Source: Deltaproteobacteria bacterium
GTDB taxonomy: Bacteria > SAR324 > XYD2-FULL-50-16
Length of the DNA stretch: 64,000 nt
NCBI GenBank assembly: GCA_018657625.1
Contig: JABHWU010000142.1
Location: forward strand, 62,001-126,000
Reading direction: 5' to 3'
The first letter of the stretch is position 1. Each line of letters opens with the position of its first letter. Below are positions 46,010 through 55,357 of this stretch, in pieces. The notes under the pieces are model-generated. The model saw nothing but the letters and a program-made list of their open reading frames with translations, did not search any database and was not told where the DNA came from. The position numbers were made by a program, and so were the translations under genes.

Positions 46010-47710
46010 ATGACAACACTCTCTTTTTCAAATTATTTTAAAAATCAAAAAATAACGCTGAAACGTCTATTAAATGAACCACTGCAATTGATTCTGGTAC
46101 TATCTATTATTTTTTGTTTAGGACTTTTTGTTCTTTATCCGCTTTATAGTACAATCAAAGTCAGCTTGATGCCCAATGGTCATTTTGATCTGATTGTTTA
46201 TAAAACCATTCTTAACCAACAGAGATTCAAAATCGCTATTTCCAATAGTATATTACTGGGAATTGTGGTTGCGACACTTGGAACAATTATCGCTTTTTTA
46301 TTTGCTTACACCCTCACCCGAATACAATTTCCAGGGAAACATTTTTTTAAAGGTATGGTTATCTTACCGATTATTTCACCACCTTTTATATTCGCATTGT
46401 CAGCCGTTTTATTACTGGGCAGAAATGGGCTACTCACCCAACAACTTTTAGGCATTGAAAATTTTAATATTTATGGCTTTAAAGGATTAGTGATTGTACA
46501 AACCCTCAGCATGTTTCCCATCGGTTTTTTAATATTATCCGGCATTTTACAAGCGATTGATCCCGACCTCGAAACCTGTGCGATGAATTTAGGCGCTAAA
46601 CGCTGGAAAACCTTTACTACCGTAACATTTCCATTGGCCTTACCCGGATTATGGGCTTCATGGTTATTAATATTTGTCCAGTCACTTACTGATTTCGGTA
46701 ATCCGCTGATTTTAGGGGGCGATTTTCCGGTGTTATCCGTCCAAACATATTTAGAATTTGTCGGAATGGGGAATTTGCCCAGGGGAGCAGGACTGGCCGT
46801 TTTATTACTGGTACCCACCGTCAGTCTCTTTATCTTACAGCGCTATATTCTCAGAAAAAAGTCGTTTATAACGGTTACCGGTAAATCAACGCGTCGGTCT
46901 ATTGTTTCCGTCTCCCAGTTAATACACGTTTTACTGATTTTTTTCTCTATTCTGATTTCAGCGATTATTTCAATATTCTACATTTCAATCTTTGCCGGCA
47001 GTTTTATCAAACTATGGGGCATCAATTGGACATTGACATTCTCACATTATATCTATGCATTTGATGTTGGCTTGCAAACCATAAAAGATACTGTTTTACT
47101 GGCGACCATTGCAACACCAATAACAGTTATATTCGGTATGGTTATCGCTTTTTTGGTGGTGAGAAAATCATTTCCAGGCAAAAACCTGATGGCCATTGCC
47201 GCGGTTTTAATGTTTTCCATCCCGGGGACGGCAGTCGGTTTTGGTTATATGATATCTTTTAATCAGGAACCTTTGTTATTAACCGGAACCATGTATATTT
47301 TACTGGCTTGTTATGTTTTCCGTTATGTACCAATAGGTATTGAATCCGGAATGGCAGCACTCAGTCAGGTTTCGAAAGATATCGGGGAATCATCTACCAA
47401 TTTGGGAGCTTCCAGTGCCATAACTTTTCGGTCAATTACACTACCCTTGATCACACCCTCTTTTATTTCAGCAGCAACATTCACATTTGTAAAATGTATG
47501 ACAGGCCTTAGTGCTGTCATTTTTCTGGTATCTGCCAGTTGGAAACATATGACGACCCTCATTCTGGCTCAAACAGAAAACATGTTACTGGGGCAAGCCT
47601 ATGCAATGTCAGTGGTTTTAACCCTAATCATACTTATTAGTTTTGCCGTGTTTAAAAACTTTATGACCCTGGGGCAGACAAGCGTATTTGGGGGAATCAG
47701 CCATGATTAA
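46010..47710 (+). CDS. ABC transporter double permease (operon 2)
   Basis: This 566-residue protein has about 12 transmembrane helices in two halves. EAA-like loops read C-A-M-N-L-G-A-K-R-W and G-E-S-S-T-N-L-G-A-S. It lacks the N-terminal helical extension of its paralogue in operon 1. It begins 21 bp after the binding-protein stop and overlaps the ATPase start by 8 bp, so the three genes form one operon. Confidence 0.9.
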   Translation: MTTLSFSNYFKNQKITLKRLLNEPLQLILVLSIIFCLGLFVLYPLYSTIKVSLMPNGHFDLIVYKTILNQQRFKIAISNSILLGIVVATLGTIIAFLFAYTLTRIQFPGKHFFKGMVILPIISPPFIFALSAVLLLGRNGLLTQQLLGIENFNIYGFKGLVIVQTLSMFPIGFLILSGILQAIDPDLETCAMNLGAKRWKTFTTVTFPLALPGLWASWLLIFVQSLTDFGNPLILGGDFPVLSVQTYLEFVGMGNLPRGAGLAVLLLVPTVSLFILQRYILRKKSFITVTGKSTRRSIVSVSQLIHVLLIFFSILISAIISIFYISIFAGSFIKLWGINWTLTFSHYIYAFDVGLQTIKDTVLLATIATPITVIFGMVIAFLVVRKSFPGKNLMAIAAVLMFSIPGTAVGFGYMISFNQEPLLLTGTMYILLACYVFRYVPIGIESGMAALSQVSKDIGESSTNLGASSAITFRSITLPLITPSFISAATFTFVKCMTGLSAVIFLVSASWKHMTTLILAQTENMLLGQAYAMSVVLTLIILISFAVFKNFMTLGQTSVFGGISHD

Positions 47711-48860
47711 ACTATTTAGAAATCCGTCCCCGATGCCCACTCAAAAATCAGATGATTGGGAAGTAGCAGATCTCGATTTAAAAAATGTCGTTAAAACCTA
47801 TCATGACAGACGTGGAAACTTGATTCATGCTGTTAATAATTTTTCACTTAAAATTGGTAAAGGAGAATTTACCACCCTGGTTGGACCATCCGGATGTGGT
47901 AAAACAACCGTACTTCGTGTCATCGCCGGTTTTGAAATTCCGGATTCAGGAGAAGTATTGATGGGTGGTAAATCCATCAATAGTATTCCGGCCTTCAACC
48001 GAAATATGCCAATGGTATTTCAGAGTTATGCGCTTTTTCCACACCTTTCGATTTACGATAATATCGCCTATGGACTAAAAATAAGAAAAGTACCCGGAAA
48101 TATTATTAAAAATGACGTAGAGATGATGCTCCAACTGGTTAATCTGGTCGGCATGGAAAATCGTTACCCCAAAGAAATATCAGGAGGACAACAACAAAGA
48201 GTAGCTCTCGCACGAGCTCTGGTTATAAAACCCAAAATAATTCTTTTCGATGAGCCACTTTCCAATTTGGATGTTAAGTTGCGCCTACAAACGCGAATGG
48301 AAATTAAACGCCTACAGAATTTACTAGGAATTACCACCTTGTACGTCACTCACGATCAGGAAGAAGCTTTGAGTATGTCGGATTCAATTGTGGTTATGAA
48401 AAAGGGGAAGATTGAACAGATCGGTTCACCTGAAACCATCTATCACCATCCCAAAAGTGTTTTCGTGGCGGATTTTATAGGAAATACAAATTTTGTGGAA
48501 GGAACGATTGAATCACTACTAGATAATCATATTAATATTCAGGTCAAAGACAAAATATTAAAAATACCCAAGCAACAGGCCACAGGTGATATTAACCAAG
48601 GCGACACAGTCTTGCTTGGTATTAAACCGGAAGCAATCAGTATTTTGAAACCCGGAGAAAGAAATCCGAACAATTTTTCAGGGACAGTTAGGCATACCTA
48701 TTTTCGAGGCACCATTACAGAGTTTGAAGTTGAATTCAATAACACTCTTATCAATGTGATATTGCCTAAAGATGTTGATTTTCAACAATCCTTTGCCAGA
48801 AATGAACGCATTTGTCTCAGTGTAAACCCCAGGGCCATCAATATTTTTAAAAAACATTAA
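47703..48860 (+). CDS. ABC transporter ATPase (operon 2)
   Basis: The ATG at 47703 follows GGGGGAA and overlaps the permease gene; a TTG at 47688 is a less likely start. The 385-residue product has Walker A G-P-S-G-C-G-K-T-T, Q-loop V-F-Q-S-Y-A-L-F-P-H, signature I-S-G-G-Q-Q-Q-R-V-A-L-A-R, Walker B I-I-L-F-D-E-P-L-S-N and a TOBE-type C-terminal domain. A 22-residue polar N-terminal extension precedes the usual start of the domain. Confidence 0.9.
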   Translation: MIKLFRNPSPMPTQKSDDWEVADLDLKNVVKTYHDRRGNLIHAVNNFSLKIGKGEFTTLVGPSGCGKTTVLRVIAGFEIPDSGEVLMGGKSINSIPAFNRNMPMVFQSYALFPHLSIYDNIAYGLKIRKVPGNIIKNDVEMMLQLVNLVGMENRYPKEISGGQQQRVALARALVIKPKIILFDEPLSNLDVKLRLQTRMEIKRLQNLLGITTLYVTHDQEEALSMSDSIVVMKKGKIEQIGSPETIYHHPKSVFVADFIGNTNFVEGTIESLLDNHINIQVKDKILKIPKQQATGDINQGDTVLLGIKPEAISILKPGERNPNNFSGTVRHTYFRGTITEFEVEFNNTLINVILPKDVDFQQSFARNERICLSVNPRAINIFKKH

Positions 48861-49196
48861 AAGCGCTTCTTTTCAGATATCTTTTTCAAACTTCCTTAAT
48901 TTCAGCACCATATTGAATTAATAAATCAATAAATAGACGCAAAACTGACAATCTAGCTGATAATGAGTTTACCCTTAATAAAAGACTTTATATAGGTAAA
49001 ATAAAAATCCGTCCCCAAAGGAGCATAAGCGTTGAAAGCGGATGATTTTCAATATTAGGTTAAAAATAATTATGAGGCTGGAAATAAAATCTTCAAGTTA
49101 GCAATCTTTTCAAATAGATAATAAGTTTTTATATAATTGTATTTATTATTCAATAAAAATAAATATACACTTAGCCACAATTATAAGTTATTGTCC
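48861..49196. other. Intergenic region, no supported gene
   Basis: AT-rich DNA between the ABC operon and the MocR-like remnant. 48944-48957 (ACAATCTAGCTGA) repeats the left flank of the palindrome at 35816. No terminator with a strong stem is seen after the ABC operon. Confidence 0.4.
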
Positions 49197-49689
49197 CTGT
49201 CAGGCCGCTGAAAACTGGTTAAGATCAGATGGTGTAGCAGCTGATGCAGAGCGTATTGTTATTTGCGCAGGTGGGCAACATGCCATTAATTTAGCTGTTC
49301 AGGCAACTACCAAGCCAGGAGATATTATTTTATCTGAGTCAATTACCTATCCTGGTTTTAATATTGTGGCCAAACAGCGCTTTTTAAAACAACAAGGTCT
49401 ACCAATGGACAGTGATGGTATTATTCCCGATAAATTGGATGAGTATTGTCAGCGTTTTCAGGCAAAGGTATTATATGCCATACCAACCTTGCAAAACCCC
49501 AGTGTTATTATTAGTTCCGAATCCCGACGTCAGGAATTGGTAGAAGTGATTAAAAAACACCAACTGCTGGTCATTGAGGATGAAGCACAATCCAGTTTAA
49601 TGGCCAACAGACCGACACCCCTGGTGAATTTAATCCCGGAACAGGTTATTCACATCAGCAGTTGTTCCAAATCATTTCTGAAACCTTAA
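49197..49689 (+). pseudogene. Fragment of a MocR/PLP aminotransferase-type protein
   Basis: The frame reads A-E-N-W-L-R-S-D-G-V, I-V-I-C-A-G-G-Q-H-A-I-N-L-A, then S-I-T-Y-P-G-F, Y-A-I-P-T-L-Q-N-P-S, V-I-E-D-E-A-Q and S-S-C-S-K-S-F, then stops. This is the middle of a fold-type I aminotransferase as in GntR/MocR regulators (G-A-Q-H-A, Y-P-x-F, P-x-x-Q-N-P, E-D-D, S-F-S-K). The Lys in S-K-S-F would bind PLP. The N-terminal DNA-binding domain and the C-terminal third are missing, so it is a remnant. The EAM transporter gene starts 17 bp further on. Confidence 0.8.
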
Positions 49690-49705
49690 AAGAACCCCCG
49701 ATTTC

Positions 49706-50653
49706 ATGGCAACCTGTGATATGATTAATTATTTAAGAAAATGGAAACTTCGGCAGAGTAATGGTAATCTCAATGAAATTATACCGATTTTAAGCATGAT
49801 GCTCGGTGCTATCACCATTAGCTTTTCAGCTGTATATGTGAAACTGGTTGATGTCACGCCTTCAGTATCAGCCTTTTACCGCATGTTTTTTGGGGCAATA
49901 ATGTTATTATTTATTGTTGTCATCCAGAAAAAACGATATTGGCATAGTGGTCTTTATTTTACATTTACATTTATTGGCGGTTTAGCCATCGCACTAAATA
50001 TGGTTATGTGGCATATGAGTATACTCTATATTGGTCCGGGTTTAGCAACGATATTGGGAAATTTCCAGGTTTTTATGATGGCTTTATTTGGCTTTTTTAT
50101 ATTTAAAGAAAAACTAAAAATTAGATTCATATTTTCAATTTTTTTAGCCTTTTTCGGACTATTTTTAATGATTGGTACCAACTGGGACCAGGCTTCAGAA
50201 TATTATCAACTTGGTATATACCTTGGATTTGTAGTTGCTGTATGTTATGCCACATATCTACTATTTTTAAGAGTTGTTCAAACGATGAACAGTCCTTTGT
50301 CATCGGTAACCAATTTATTTATTATGACTGCGATTTCGGCCCTTATTTTGTTTATCATCGCGGTTTTTAGACAAGAATCTTTGTCAATCCCCAACTTCCG
50401 CAATTTTGTGTATTTGATGTGTTATGGTTTTTTTAGCCAGGTTATTGGTTGGGTAATTATCGCCTGGTCTATGCCTCGTATCAAGGCTTCTTTAGCCGGG
50501 TTTATTCTATTAATGCAACCGGCATTAACTTTTGTATGGGATGTTCTATTTTTTGATCGATTGCTAAACTGGGTGATTGCCTCAGGAATATTCATCACTT
50601 TAGCAGCCATTTATATGGGAACCTCCGGAGGTTCTCACAGCAGCAAACATTAA
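49706..50653 (+). CDS. EamA/DMT-family transporter
   Basis: This product of about 315 residues has ten hydrophobic helices in two five-helix EamA repeats (S-A-V-Y-V-K-L-V-D-V-T-P-S-V-S-A-F-Y-R and later Q-V-I-G-W-V-I-I-A-W-S). Family members export metabolites or amino acids. Residues 1-30 are polar and may be leftover from the adjacent aminotransferase; an alternative start is the ATG at 49796 (M-M-L-G-A-I-T). The gene is 17 bp from the MFS gene that follows, so the two are probably co-transcribed. Confidence 0.8.
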   Translation: MATCDMINYLRKWKLRQSNGNLNEIIPILSMMLGAITISFSAVYVKLVDVTPSVSAFYRMFFGAIMLLFIVVIQKKRYWHSGLYFTFTFIGGLAIALNMVMWHMSILYIGPGLATILGNFQVFMMALFGFFIFKEKLKIRFIFSIFLAFFGLFLMIGTNWDQASEYYQLGIYLGFVVAVCYATYLLFLRVVQTMNSPLSSVTNLFIMTAISALILFIIAVFRQESLSIPNFRNFVYLMCYGFFSQVIGWVIIAWSMPRIKASLAGFILLMQPALTFVWDVLFFDRLLNWVIASGIFITLAAIYMGTSGGSHSSKH

Positions 50654-50669
50654 TTTTTTTATTAAAACC

Positions 50670-51878
50670 ATGGATAAAGCTATCCCTCTACCTCAAAAAA
50701 ATATTAGTACCGTTCGAATTCTCACAGTAGTATTACCCCTTTGGTTTGGTCATTTCATGGTAGATTCTTTTACCGGTATCTGGCCGATTTATAAAACCAT
50801 GGCAAACCTGGATCTGGTAAAAGCTGGCCTGATCGTTTCAATTGGGAGTCTAATTGGAAACAGTTTACAGATATTTTTTGGAATTCTGGGGGACAAAGGT
50901 TGGAGCCGTTTTTTAATCTGCTTCGGTGTTTTAATGGCAGGTTCAGTTTCGATGATATCTTATATCGATACCAGCAATTATTGGTTAATGGGTATTGTAG
51001 TGTTAGCTACCTATATTGGTTCCTCATCCTTTCACCCAGTGGCTACAGGAACCTCTGGTACTGTATCTACCAAAAACAATGGTATCATTGTCGCCTTATT
51101 TTTATCAGGGGGGTTTGTTGGATATGCCTTTTCTCAACTTCTGTTTACACAAATATATGAATATACAGATGGGCATACTGCCATCATGTATCTTTTCCCA
51201 GTCATCACCGCTTTTTTGCTGGCGAAATTTGCTCCTATACCTGAAAAAAAAACCAATTCCTTAAATCAAATCTGGAATGAAACAAAGCCACTCAGAAAGC
51301 CACTATTTTTACTATTCTTCACTATGGTAATGTCAGCATCGATCCATGCCAGTCTTATTTTTCTGCTACCGGATTTATTAACCAGTATGGCTTCAACGAC
51401 CTGGATGATCATGGGTGGTGGTCATTTAGTTTATGTTATGGGTGGTTGCTCCGGTTTGGCACCTGCAGGTATTTTAGCTGATAAATTTGGCCCCAGACAG
51501 GTTATGTTGGCAGGGCTTTTTGCCTCCGGTGGGTTATTAATAACCCTGGTTATGATGAACTCCGGAAATCCGGTTTTTATCATTCCTAATTTGTTGTTAT
51601 TGGGGGCTTCAACCAGTACTTGCAGTGTCGTAGGGGTTGCCTATGGCAGCAAGATGTTCCCTAATCAGGCGGGGACAATATGTGGTTTACTAATGGGATG
51701 TGTTTGGTGCTTAGCCGGTTTATCAATTTCTATATTTAGTTGGCTGGCCGACCCGAAAAGTGGTGGCAAGGTACCTGATGCAATTTCCTGGATGACTTTA
51801 TTGGTAATATTAGGTTTAATCCTTTGCTATTTCTTACCACGCGCTAAGGATATTCATTCCCCATTAATTGAAGATTAA
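50670..51878 (+). CDS. MFS transporter, fosmidomycin-resistance (Fsr)-like
   Basis: This 402-residue protein has 12 hydrophobic segments. It contains G-H-F-M-V-D-S-F near the N-terminus, G-S-S-S-F-H-P-V-A-T-G in helix 4 and G-D-K-G-W-S-R in the loop between helices 2 and 3. The S-F-H-P-x-A motif is typical of Fsr-like MFS exporters. The substrate is unknown. It is convergent with the PAS kinase gene, with only 3 bp between stops. Confidence 0.82.
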   Translation: MDKAIPLPQKNISTVRILTVVLPLWFGHFMVDSFTGIWPIYKTMANLDLVKAGLIVSIGSLIGNSLQIFFGILGDKGWSRFLICFGVLMAGSVSMISYIDTSNYWLMGIVVLATYIGSSSFHPVATGTSGTVSTKNNGIIVALFLSGGFVGYAFSQLLFTQIYEYTDGHTAIMYLFPVITAFLLAKFAPIPEKKTNSLNQIWNETKPLRKPLFLLFFTMVMSASIHASLIFLLPDLLTSMASTTWMIMGGGHLVYVMGGCSGLAPAGILADKFGPRQVMLAGLFASGGLLITLVMMNSGNPVFIIPNLLLLGASTSTCSVVGVAYGSKMFPNQAGTICGLLMGCVWCLAGLSISIFSWLADPKSGGKVPDAISWMTLLVILGLILCYFLPRAKDIHSPLIED

Positions 51879-51881
51879 AGG

Positions 51882-53474
51882 TTAACGATGGTGTGGAATT
51901 TGAAATTGGACAATCGTTCCACCCTCTGGATTTTGTTCCGCCCAAATTTTACCATTATGATCACTAGCTATTTTTTGCGAGATAGCTAATCCGAATCCGG
52001 AACTATCAGAATTAGACGCATTGGCATTTTTACCTGAAAAAGTATCAAAGAAATTCAACAGGTCCTCTTTAGAGGGATCCTTCCCCTTATCCTTAAAAGT
52101 AATTATAAACCAATCATTATCCCTGGTTAATATAATAGCTACCTGATCTTTCTGATCTGAATTATTGATTGCATTTGCAATAAGATAATGAATCACCCGG
52201 AGTGTTTTATGAGTATCGATAACAGCTGTATCGTTAAATTCCGGTTCCTGATATAATATTTGAACGGCTCTTTCTTTAATCAGGTCACTTAAACCATTAA
52301 TTGCTTTAGTGATCAGTACCGATAGCTTTTCCTGTTTATACTGATAAATGATTTTTCCAGCTTCAAATTTTGATAAGTCTAAAAGATCATTCAGTAGAAG
52401 TTGTAAGCGTTGACCACTGGTGTGTATATCGTTAAAAAACTCATTTAATTTTTTTGTATTTCTCCTTTGAGATTTTATGATGCCTAGCTTCGCAAACCCT
52501 AGTATACTCTGCATCGGCGTACGTAATTCATGACTCATATTGGCAATAAATTCTGATTTTGAATGATTGGCAATTTCTGCTTGCCTTGTAGCTTGTTTCA
52601 ATTGAATCGTCCTTTTTTCTATTTCTTCTTCTAAATTAATCCGATATTCAGTCAGTTTTTTTTCAACGTTTTTTTCATTCGTAATATCTCTGAAACTCCC
52701 AATGTACTCGTTAATATTACCGTTTTGATCTTTAATAACAGAGGCAGATAAAAGACTTGGAAAGACTTCCCCATTTTTCCGAATCAGCAGTATTTCCCCG
52801 ATAAATTTTTCATGGGCAGCTATTTGTTTAATAATCCGATCAACTTCAGTTTTATCTGCGCATATTTCATAAACCAATTTCCCCATAATCTCTGACTTTG
52901 AATAACCAAGGGAAGCTTGTGCAGCCTTATTAAACCAGATAATTCTACGGTTTTTATCGGTACTGACAATTATATTTAAAGAACTTTCAATGATATTTTG
53001 TGAAAATTCTTTCTCCTCGATTAACTCTTGCTGCTTGGTTATATCTTTAAAAACAATACAATATAGATTTCTTTCTGGTGTCTGAATTAAATTCTGATGG
53101 CATAAAAATAGTCTAAAACTACCATTTTTACATTTCACTTTTATTTCATATTGAGCAACCGGAACTGTTTTATTTTTCTCCCACAAAGTCAGATTTTTTT
53201 TGAGATCGCTGGCATAAAAAAATGAAGTGACTCGACTATTGACAACATCTCTGATGCTGTAACCCGTATTATCTAAAATTGTCTGATTAGCATATACAAT
53301 CTTACCGGTATAATGAAAAACAGCTATACCATCAAAGGAATGATCAATAATGTTATGGATACAGTTGGGAGGCAACAATTCTGCAATTGATTGAAAACAT
53401 TCCATCTGATTATTTTTTTGAGATTTTTCATGGTCTTTGATCTCTTGTTTTTTAATTTTGTTTTGTTTTTTCAT
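51882..53474 (-). CDS. Soluble PAS-PAS histidine kinase
   Basis: Taken from the ATG at 53474 (the frame is open to 53540) the product is 530 residues with no transmembrane helix. A Lys/Gln-rich N-terminus is followed by two PAS domains (about residues 35-145 and 150-265) and a coiled coil. The HisKA box is M-S-H-E-L-R-T-P-M and the ATPase domain has N-box A-N-A-I-N-N and G-box G-F-G-L-A-I-S-Q-K. The second G-box (F-K-D-K-G-K-D) departs from D-x-G-x-G. It faces away from two tandem receiver proteins, which are its likely partners. Confidence 0.87.
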   Translation of the reverse strand: MKKQNKIKKQEIKDHEKSQKNNQMECFQSIAELLPPNCIHNIIDHSFDGIAVFHYTGKIVYANQTILDNTGYSIRDVVNSRVTSFFYASDLKKNLTLWEKNKTVPVAQYEIKVKCKNGSFRLFLCHQNLIQTPERNLYCIVFKDITKQQELIEEKEFSQNIIESSLNIIVSTDKNRRIIWFNKAAQASLGYSKSEIMGKLVYEICADKTEVDRIIKQIAAHEKFIGEILLIRKNGEVFPSLLSASVIKDQNGNINEYIGSFRDITNEKNVEKKLTEYRINLEEEIEKRTIQLKQATRQAEIANHSKSEFIANMSHELRTPMQSILGFAKLGIIKSQRRNTKKLNEFFNDIHTSGQRLQLLLNDLLDLSKFEAGKIIYQYKQEKLSVLITKAINGLSDLIKERAVQILYQEPEFNDTAVIDTHKTLRVIHYLIANAINNSDQKDQVAIILTRDNDWFIITFKDKGKDPSKEDLLNFFDTFSGKNANASNSDSSGFGLAISQKIASDHNGKIWAEQNPEGGTIVQFQIPHHR

Positions 53475-53730
53475 ATGTTTATTATATATTGGACTATAAT
53501 TTTTTCTTGAAAAATAAGATTGTAAGGAGCAGACTAACATAAAATGATATTAACCCATCTTTAGTTTTTTTATTTTTCGATTGATTGTGAGTCACATCAT
53601 TAGTACTCTAAATCATAAATTATAAATATTTTCGTTTCCAGAATTGGTTTTTGAATAGTCGAATGATAGCGCTACTACTTGATATTTAGTATAAATCTAA
53701 AGCGATTCACATTTTATTACAACATTTAAT

Positions 53731-54180
53731 ATGGAAACTAACGATAATGCCAACCAGCGAGTTCAAAAAATACTGGTTGTTGAGGACAATAAGCAGACAC
53801 GAGAATTAATGCAGCTTTTTTTTAAAAAAGCTCAGGAGCGTAGAGACCTTAATTGTATTGTTGTCGAGTCAGAAGATGGCGAAGAGGCAATGATTATGCT
53901 GGAATCGGAGCAACCAGATATCATATTATGCGATATTGGATTACCCAAAAAAGATGGTTTTGAAGTATTGGATTATTTCAGAAATATCCGTAACCCCGCA
54001 ACACCATATTGTTTTTTTACCTTTATTACAGCCTCTCCCGAAGAAAGGAGTAAAGCTTTTAAAGAGCGAGTGGATGGCTTTATTAGTAAAGGTGATCTGA
54101 ATTATTTTAATTTCACACTGCAAATACGCTCGTGGTTAAAATTAGCAGAGTTAGAAAGAGAAAGAGAAAACTTTTATTAA
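53731..54180 (+). CDS. Response-regulator receiver protein 1 of tandem pair
   Basis: The 149-residue product is a single CheY-like receiver. It has V-V-E-D-N at strand 1, acceptor Asp in I-L-C-D-I-G-L-P-K-K, Thr/Ser in F-I-T-A-S-P and Lys in F-I-S-K-G-D. A charged C-terminal helix (L-E-R-E-R-E-N-F-Y) follows. It is paralogous to the next gene product. It is divergent from the PAS kinase at 51882. No output domain. Confidence 0.87.
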   Translation: METNDNANQRVQKILVVEDNKQTRELMQLFFKKAQERRDLNCIVVESEDGEEAMIMLESEQPDIILCDIGLPKKDGFEVLDYFRNIRNPATPYCFFTFITASPEERSKAFKERVDGFISKGDLNYFNFTLQIRSWLKLAELERERENFY

Positions 54181-54190
54181 AAAAATACTT

Positions 54191-54652
54191 ATGTCACAAG
54201 CGGAAGAAAAAAAAGAAAAACCAGTTCAAAAGGTGCCTAAAATACTAATCGTAGATGATAATCAACCTACGCTTAATCTAATGAAGAAATATTTTGCTAA
54301 AGCGCAGCAAAGAAAGGATCTAAACTGCGAGATCATCGAGGCACATGATGGTGATGAGGCGATCCAAATGATCAACGTGGCACAACCGAATATTATCATG
54401 TGCGATATTGATATGCCTAAAAAAAATGGTTTTGAAGTATTGGATTACTTTAAAAATGAAAGAGAAGCGTCAGACCCCTATGGTTTTTTTGTTTTTTTAT
54501 CGGCAGCACCGGAACAACGAAAAAAAGCTTTTATGGATGGCGCTGATGCTTTTGTCTCTAAAAATGAAATAAACTACTACATTCTAACTTTGCAACTCAA
54601 AGCCTGGCTTAGGTTAGTATATTTGCAAAGGGATCGATCGAACTTTTTTTAA
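54191..54652 (+). CDS. Response-regulator receiver protein 2 of tandem pair
   Basis: The 153-residue paralogue of the preceding gene product has I-V-D-D-N, acceptor Asp in I-M-C-D-I-D-M-P-K-K, F-L-S-A-A-P and F-V-S-K-N-E. It ends Y-L-Q-R-D-R-S-N-F-F. Both share K-(N/D)-G-F-E-V-L-D-Y-F. The 10-bp spacing shows co-transcription. Two near-identical receivers beside one kinase could form a branched phosphorelay or a phosphate sink. Confidence 0.87.
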   Translation: MSQAEEKKEKPVQKVPKILIVDDNQPTLNLMKKYFAKAQQRKDLNCEIIEAHDGDEAIQMINVAQPNIIMCDIDMPKKNGFEVLDYFKNEREASDPYGFFVFLSAAPEQRKKAFMDGADAFVSKNEINYYILTLQLKAWLRLVYLQRDRSNFF

Positions 54653-54672
54653 TTATCTTCCAGGAGTCAAAA

Positions 54673-55026
54673 TTGTCTTTTGATATTGTAAAAGTAATCT
54701 CAGAAAAACGAGAATTGGAACAGTATACAGACCCTGATCGCTTGCAAAAAGAAGCGGTTCCTTATATTGGGCAGGCAAAGCAAGTGAGTTCTTCACCGGG
54801 TAAAGTTTTTCTCAGACTGGACTCAATTTCAAGCCATGGACAGATGCTTGAATTCAATTCCAGCGATATCGTGTTTGCGGAAGATGTCAATACATTGACC
54901 CAAAAAGATGGTACTGCTATCCAAATAATCAGATTATGGGTTCGAAAAGGCAGTGTGGGTATTCGACTGGAGCCTTTTTCGGTTAACGATTATGCAGGGA
55001 TATTTTCAGATCGATTTAACCGCTAA
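54673..55026 (+). CDS. Unknown small protein downstream of the receiver pair
   Basis: This 117-residue soluble protein starts at TTG 54673 behind AGGAG. It has a beta-rich middle (V-F-L-R-L-D-S-I-S-S, I-V-F-A-E-D-V-N-T-L and I-I-R-L-W-V-R-K-G) and no membrane segment. I do not recognise the family. It lies 20 bp after the second receiver gene and before a terminator, so it is the last gene of a three-gene unit and may be the output of that signalling module. Confidence 0.65.
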   Translation: MSFDIVKVISEKRELEQYTDPDRLQKEAVPYIGQAKQVSSSPGKVFLRLDSISSHGQMLEFNSSDIVFAEDVNTLTQKDGTAIQIIRLWVRKGSVGIRLEPFSVNDYAGIFSDRFNR

Positions 55027-55043
55027 TCTATTAAAATGCTACT

Positions 55044-55070
55044 AAGCCGATTTTACCGCATCGGCTTTTT
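55044..55070 (+). terminator. Rho-independent terminator of the receiver operon
   Basis: An 8-bp stem AAGCCGAT / ATCGGCTT with an 8-nt loop is followed directly by a T run (TTTT), just after the 117-residue gene. Confidence 0.85.
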
Positions 55071-55085
55071 CACACCATTTTATAT

Positions 55086-55244
55086 TCAATCACTTCCAAT
55101 CAATGCCGTGTAACCTGCCAGAATCTCTCTCCCAGATGTAAAATCACCCCTAAAACTCCGGTTGATTAACGGTACTGGGACATGAACACCCCGAACGATT
55201 TCCTGATCAGAAGTCTGCTCAAATTCAAAATATTCGATTTCCAT
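55086..55244 (-). CDS. Possible 52-residue protein
   Basis: A short frame on the minus strand starts at ATG 55244, with AAGGA five bases upstream. It reads M-E-I-E-Y-F-E-F-E-Q-T-S-D-Q, then G-V-H-V-P-V-P-L-I-N-R-S-F-R-G-D-F, ending L-I-G-S-D. The composition is that of a real soluble protein: acidic start and few rare residues. I recognise no family. It faces the receiver operon terminator. Confidence 0.45.
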   Translation of the reverse strand: MEIEYFEFEQTSDQEIVRGVHVPVPLINRSFRGDFTSGREILAGYTALIGSD

Positions 55245-55357
55245 GATTCCTTAGTATTTTAACTGGATTGACATCTTACACTTGTTATTTTGTCGATCTA
55301 TGAATAATATATCAGCGATTCTTGAAATTTTCTTTTTTTGATTCTTTCTGATGTTCT

